DNA from: Inquilinus ginsengisoli_B
GTDB lineage: Bacteria > Pseudomonadota > Alphaproteobacteria > DSM-16000 > Inquilinaceae
Assembly: GCF_050434925.1 (NCBI RefSeq)
Contig: NZ_JBNDJK010000001.1
Location: forward strand, 6,262,001 to 6,326,000
DNA length: 64,000 nt
Direction of reading: 5' to 3'
A program made the translations under genes and the position numbers. Below are positions 62,712 through 64,000 of this stretch, piece by piece (the stretch's first letter is position 1; every line of letters begins with the position of its first letter). The notes beneath the pieces were generated by a model that was not told the origin of the DNA, did not search any database, and saw only the letters and a list, made by a program, of their open reading frames with translations.

Positions 62712-63124
62712 GGCTCGCTCGAGATCGCCGCTCTACTGGCCTCTTCCACCGTTCGGGCCTTCGGCGGCAACCGCCGCCTACTATGCCCTCAGCTGACTTC
62801 TGCGCCGCGGTCAGGCGGCCTTGCGGCCACCTCAGTCCCGAGGGACACGGCGCAGACCTCCCGAGGTAAGACCGACCGCCTTCACCGCACGCCCGCCGGA
62901 TTTACCACCCCGGCCATTGATGGCCCTGGACTTCGCGATCAACGGCTCGCTCGTCCGGCCGGGTAGGCCTCATATCCGGTTCTTGTCCATCGGGCCGCGG
63001 CTTTGCTCCACGCTTCCTTCAGACCCCGCCTCGCGGCGACGCCCTTGCGCTTCGATAGTCCTTCACCGCCATCAGGCTGGACAGAAGACTTCCACCTCCA
63101 AGCTGTCAGTCATGCTCGGCACAC

Positions 63125-63509
63125 CGTAGAGGGGCGCGGCGAGCATGCCGCGCCTCTTGTCCGCTTCGGTGAAGGGTTTCGGATGCCGGCCCGTCGAGAC
63201 CTATCCGCCGGCGCTGAGGGCCGGCGTCCGAAACCCTCCCAGGAAGGACCCCGCGGGGGCCGGGTGGGGATCAGCGGTCTATGGGGATTTGATGGCGGCG
63301 GCGGGGTGCGTGAGGAATGCGCTGGCGGGTATCGATGGCGGCGGCACGACGATAGCGGTCGGGAGTTTGTCGTCGCGACGGCCGTCGGCGGGGTTGTCCT
63401 GGCATGATCGACGGCGTCGCCCGCGCCTTCGGAGGCGCCGGGGCGACAGCGATGCGACGGCGGAAGCAAGGTCCCCCGGCAGGCGGCTGGTGCGATGAGG
63501 CAGTGGGCG
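63125..63509. other. 3' flank of the IS91-type element
   Basis: 385 bases between the intron and the transposase stop, with no supported gene. Contains a near-perfect 20-bp inverted repeat (63173-63192 / 63218-63237, one mismatch) and the GC-rich hairpin abutting the intron 5' end. Probably the terminal region of the IS91-type element. Confidence 0.5.
63173..63237. repeat. 20-bp inverted repeat with 25-nt loop
   Basis: AGGGTTTCGGATGCCGGCCC (63173-63192) and GGGCCGGCGTCCGAAACCCT (63218-63237) pair with a single mismatch. Likely part of the element terminus or a transcription terminator. Confidence 0.65.
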
Positions 63510-64000
63510 TCATGGCATCGCGGCCCTGCCCCCGGCTCGGGGCGATGGTGGGCCGCGGGGTGCGTTGCCGCGCCTGAAGCTCTCGACGATGATCATGCGG
63601 CCGCCGCAACAGGGGCATGGCGGGCGATGGTCGGCCGCGACGCCGGCGGCCATGTCCGCGTCGTCATGCTGGGTTGCCGGATCGATCGAGATCGGGGGCG
63701 CGGCGATCAGTTCTTTGGCCCGCGCGATGTTGGCCTTGCAGGTGGCGCTGGCGAGCAATCCGTAGTGACGGATGCGGTGGAACCCCTTGGGCAGAACATG
63801 GAGCAGGAAGCGCCTGATGAACTCGTCGGGCGCCAGCGTCATCGTGCGAAGCCGCTCCCGGCCGTTGCGGCGGTAATCCTTGTCGCGGAAGGTGACGCCG
63901 CGCTCGTCGAGGCCGACCAGGCGGCTGTTGGAGATGGCGACGCGGTGGGTGTAGCGGGCGAGATAGGCGAGCACCGCCTCGGGCCCGGCGAAGGGCGGCT
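63510..64000 (-). CDS. IS91-family (IS801/ISRor-like) transposase, C-terminal part
   Basis: At least 163 residues; the frame is open to the right edge, so the N-terminus lies outside. Motifs: VLAYLARYTHRVAISNSRLV with the catalytic Tyr region of Y-transposases, VTFRDKDYRRNGRERLRTM, LAPDEFIRRFLLHVLPKGFH and RIRHYGLLASATCKANIARA. CPCCGG zinc-like pair near the C-terminus. These HUH/Y-type rolling-circle transposases act at terminal hairpins. Confidence 0.85.
   Translation of the reverse strand, partial: PPFAGPEAVLAYLARYTHRVAISNSRLVGLDERGVTFRDKDYRRNGRERLRTMTLAPDEFIRRFLLHVLPKGFHRIRHYGLLASATCKANIARAKELIAAPPISIDPATQHDDADMAAGVAADHRPPCPCCGGRMIIVESFRRGNAPRGPPSPRAGGRAAMP

Larger units (their letters stand above)
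61256..63124 (-). mobile_element. Group II intron (class C-like) with reverse transcriptase
   Basis: About 1.87 kb. The 5' end on the minus strand reads GTGTGCCGAGCATGACTGAC, the canonical GUGYG start, at 63124. The 3' end is CCCGAT at 61256, following a recognisable domain V and VI. The reverse transcriptase lies in domain IV. The 5' exon ends in an imperfect GC-rich hairpin (63127-63156), typical of class C insertion next to terminator-like stems. Boundaries are by eye. Confidence 0.75.

Noticed and set aside
61440..62966. 508-codon plus-strand frame across the group II intron
   Set aside because: Antisense of the reverse transcriptase, which has all expected motifs.

Overview
The window looks like chromosomal DNA of a GC-rich alphaproteobacterium. 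The GC-rich codon use, the ExoF/ExoP-style polysaccharide export pair, RTX adhesin-like proteins, the PleD-type diguanylate cyclase and several small hypothetical proteins of the kind common in Rhizobiales and Rhodospirillales all point that way. A Rhodospirillales relative is my best guess; the genus cannot be fixed from the sequence alone.

Positions 1-36.4 kb are one large exopolysaccharide (EPS) locus, bounded on the left by the 3' end of glmS. It holds export and copolymerase genes (exoF-like, wzc/exoP-like), a LuxR-type and a Crp-type regulator, GDP-fucose synthesis (gmd, fcl), a sugar aminotransferase, a UDP-glucuronate-epimerase-like enzyme, five glycosyltransferases, a WecA-like initiating transferase, a Wzy-like polymerase, a Wzx-like flippase, a WcaF-like acetyltransferase, a PIG-L deacetylase, two RfbF-like cytidylyltransferases, two C-methyltransferase-like proteins, an asparagine-synthase-like amidotransferase, a frameshifted secreted protein and a LysM protein. 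Many neighbours overlap as ATGA, GTGA or TGATG, so there are several translationally coupled operons. The gene set fits a Wzx/Wzy-dependent heteropolysaccharide containing fucose, a uronic acid, amino sugars and probably a C-branched CDP-derived deoxysugar.

Positions 37-47.7 kb hold an RTX calcium-binding protein (37067-39061), followed by a run of hairpins including a perfect 37-nt AT-rich palindrome. Next come a REC-REC-GGDEF cyclase, a membrane fatty-acid desaturase, a coupled EAL / FIST (NosP-like) / histidine-kinase operon, and a TolC-family outer-membrane protein. This block reads as c-di-GMP and matrix-secretion signalling.

Positions 47.6-64 kb are accessory and decaying DNA: a Sel1-repeat pseudogene with two frameshifts, a ribbon-helix-helix protein, an IS630 remnant, a third C-methyltransferase paralogue, small ORFs broken by in-frame stops, and a second LuxR-type regulator paralogous to the one in the EPS locus. 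They also include a tandem family of about 73-82-residue proteins (SDW...GRFR) with an ISAs1-family element inserted in its first copy, a 114-bp tandem duplication, a second RTX protein behind an AT-rich island, a group II intron with a complete reverse transcriptase, and a truncated IS91-type transposase at the right edge.

Best candidates for something undescribed: the tandem SDW/GRFR small-protein family; the pair of pseudo-receiver LuxR regulators (phospho-acceptor Asp replaced by Asn or Glu); the EAL-FIST-kinase operon; and the secreted EPS-locus protein split at a C9 tract.
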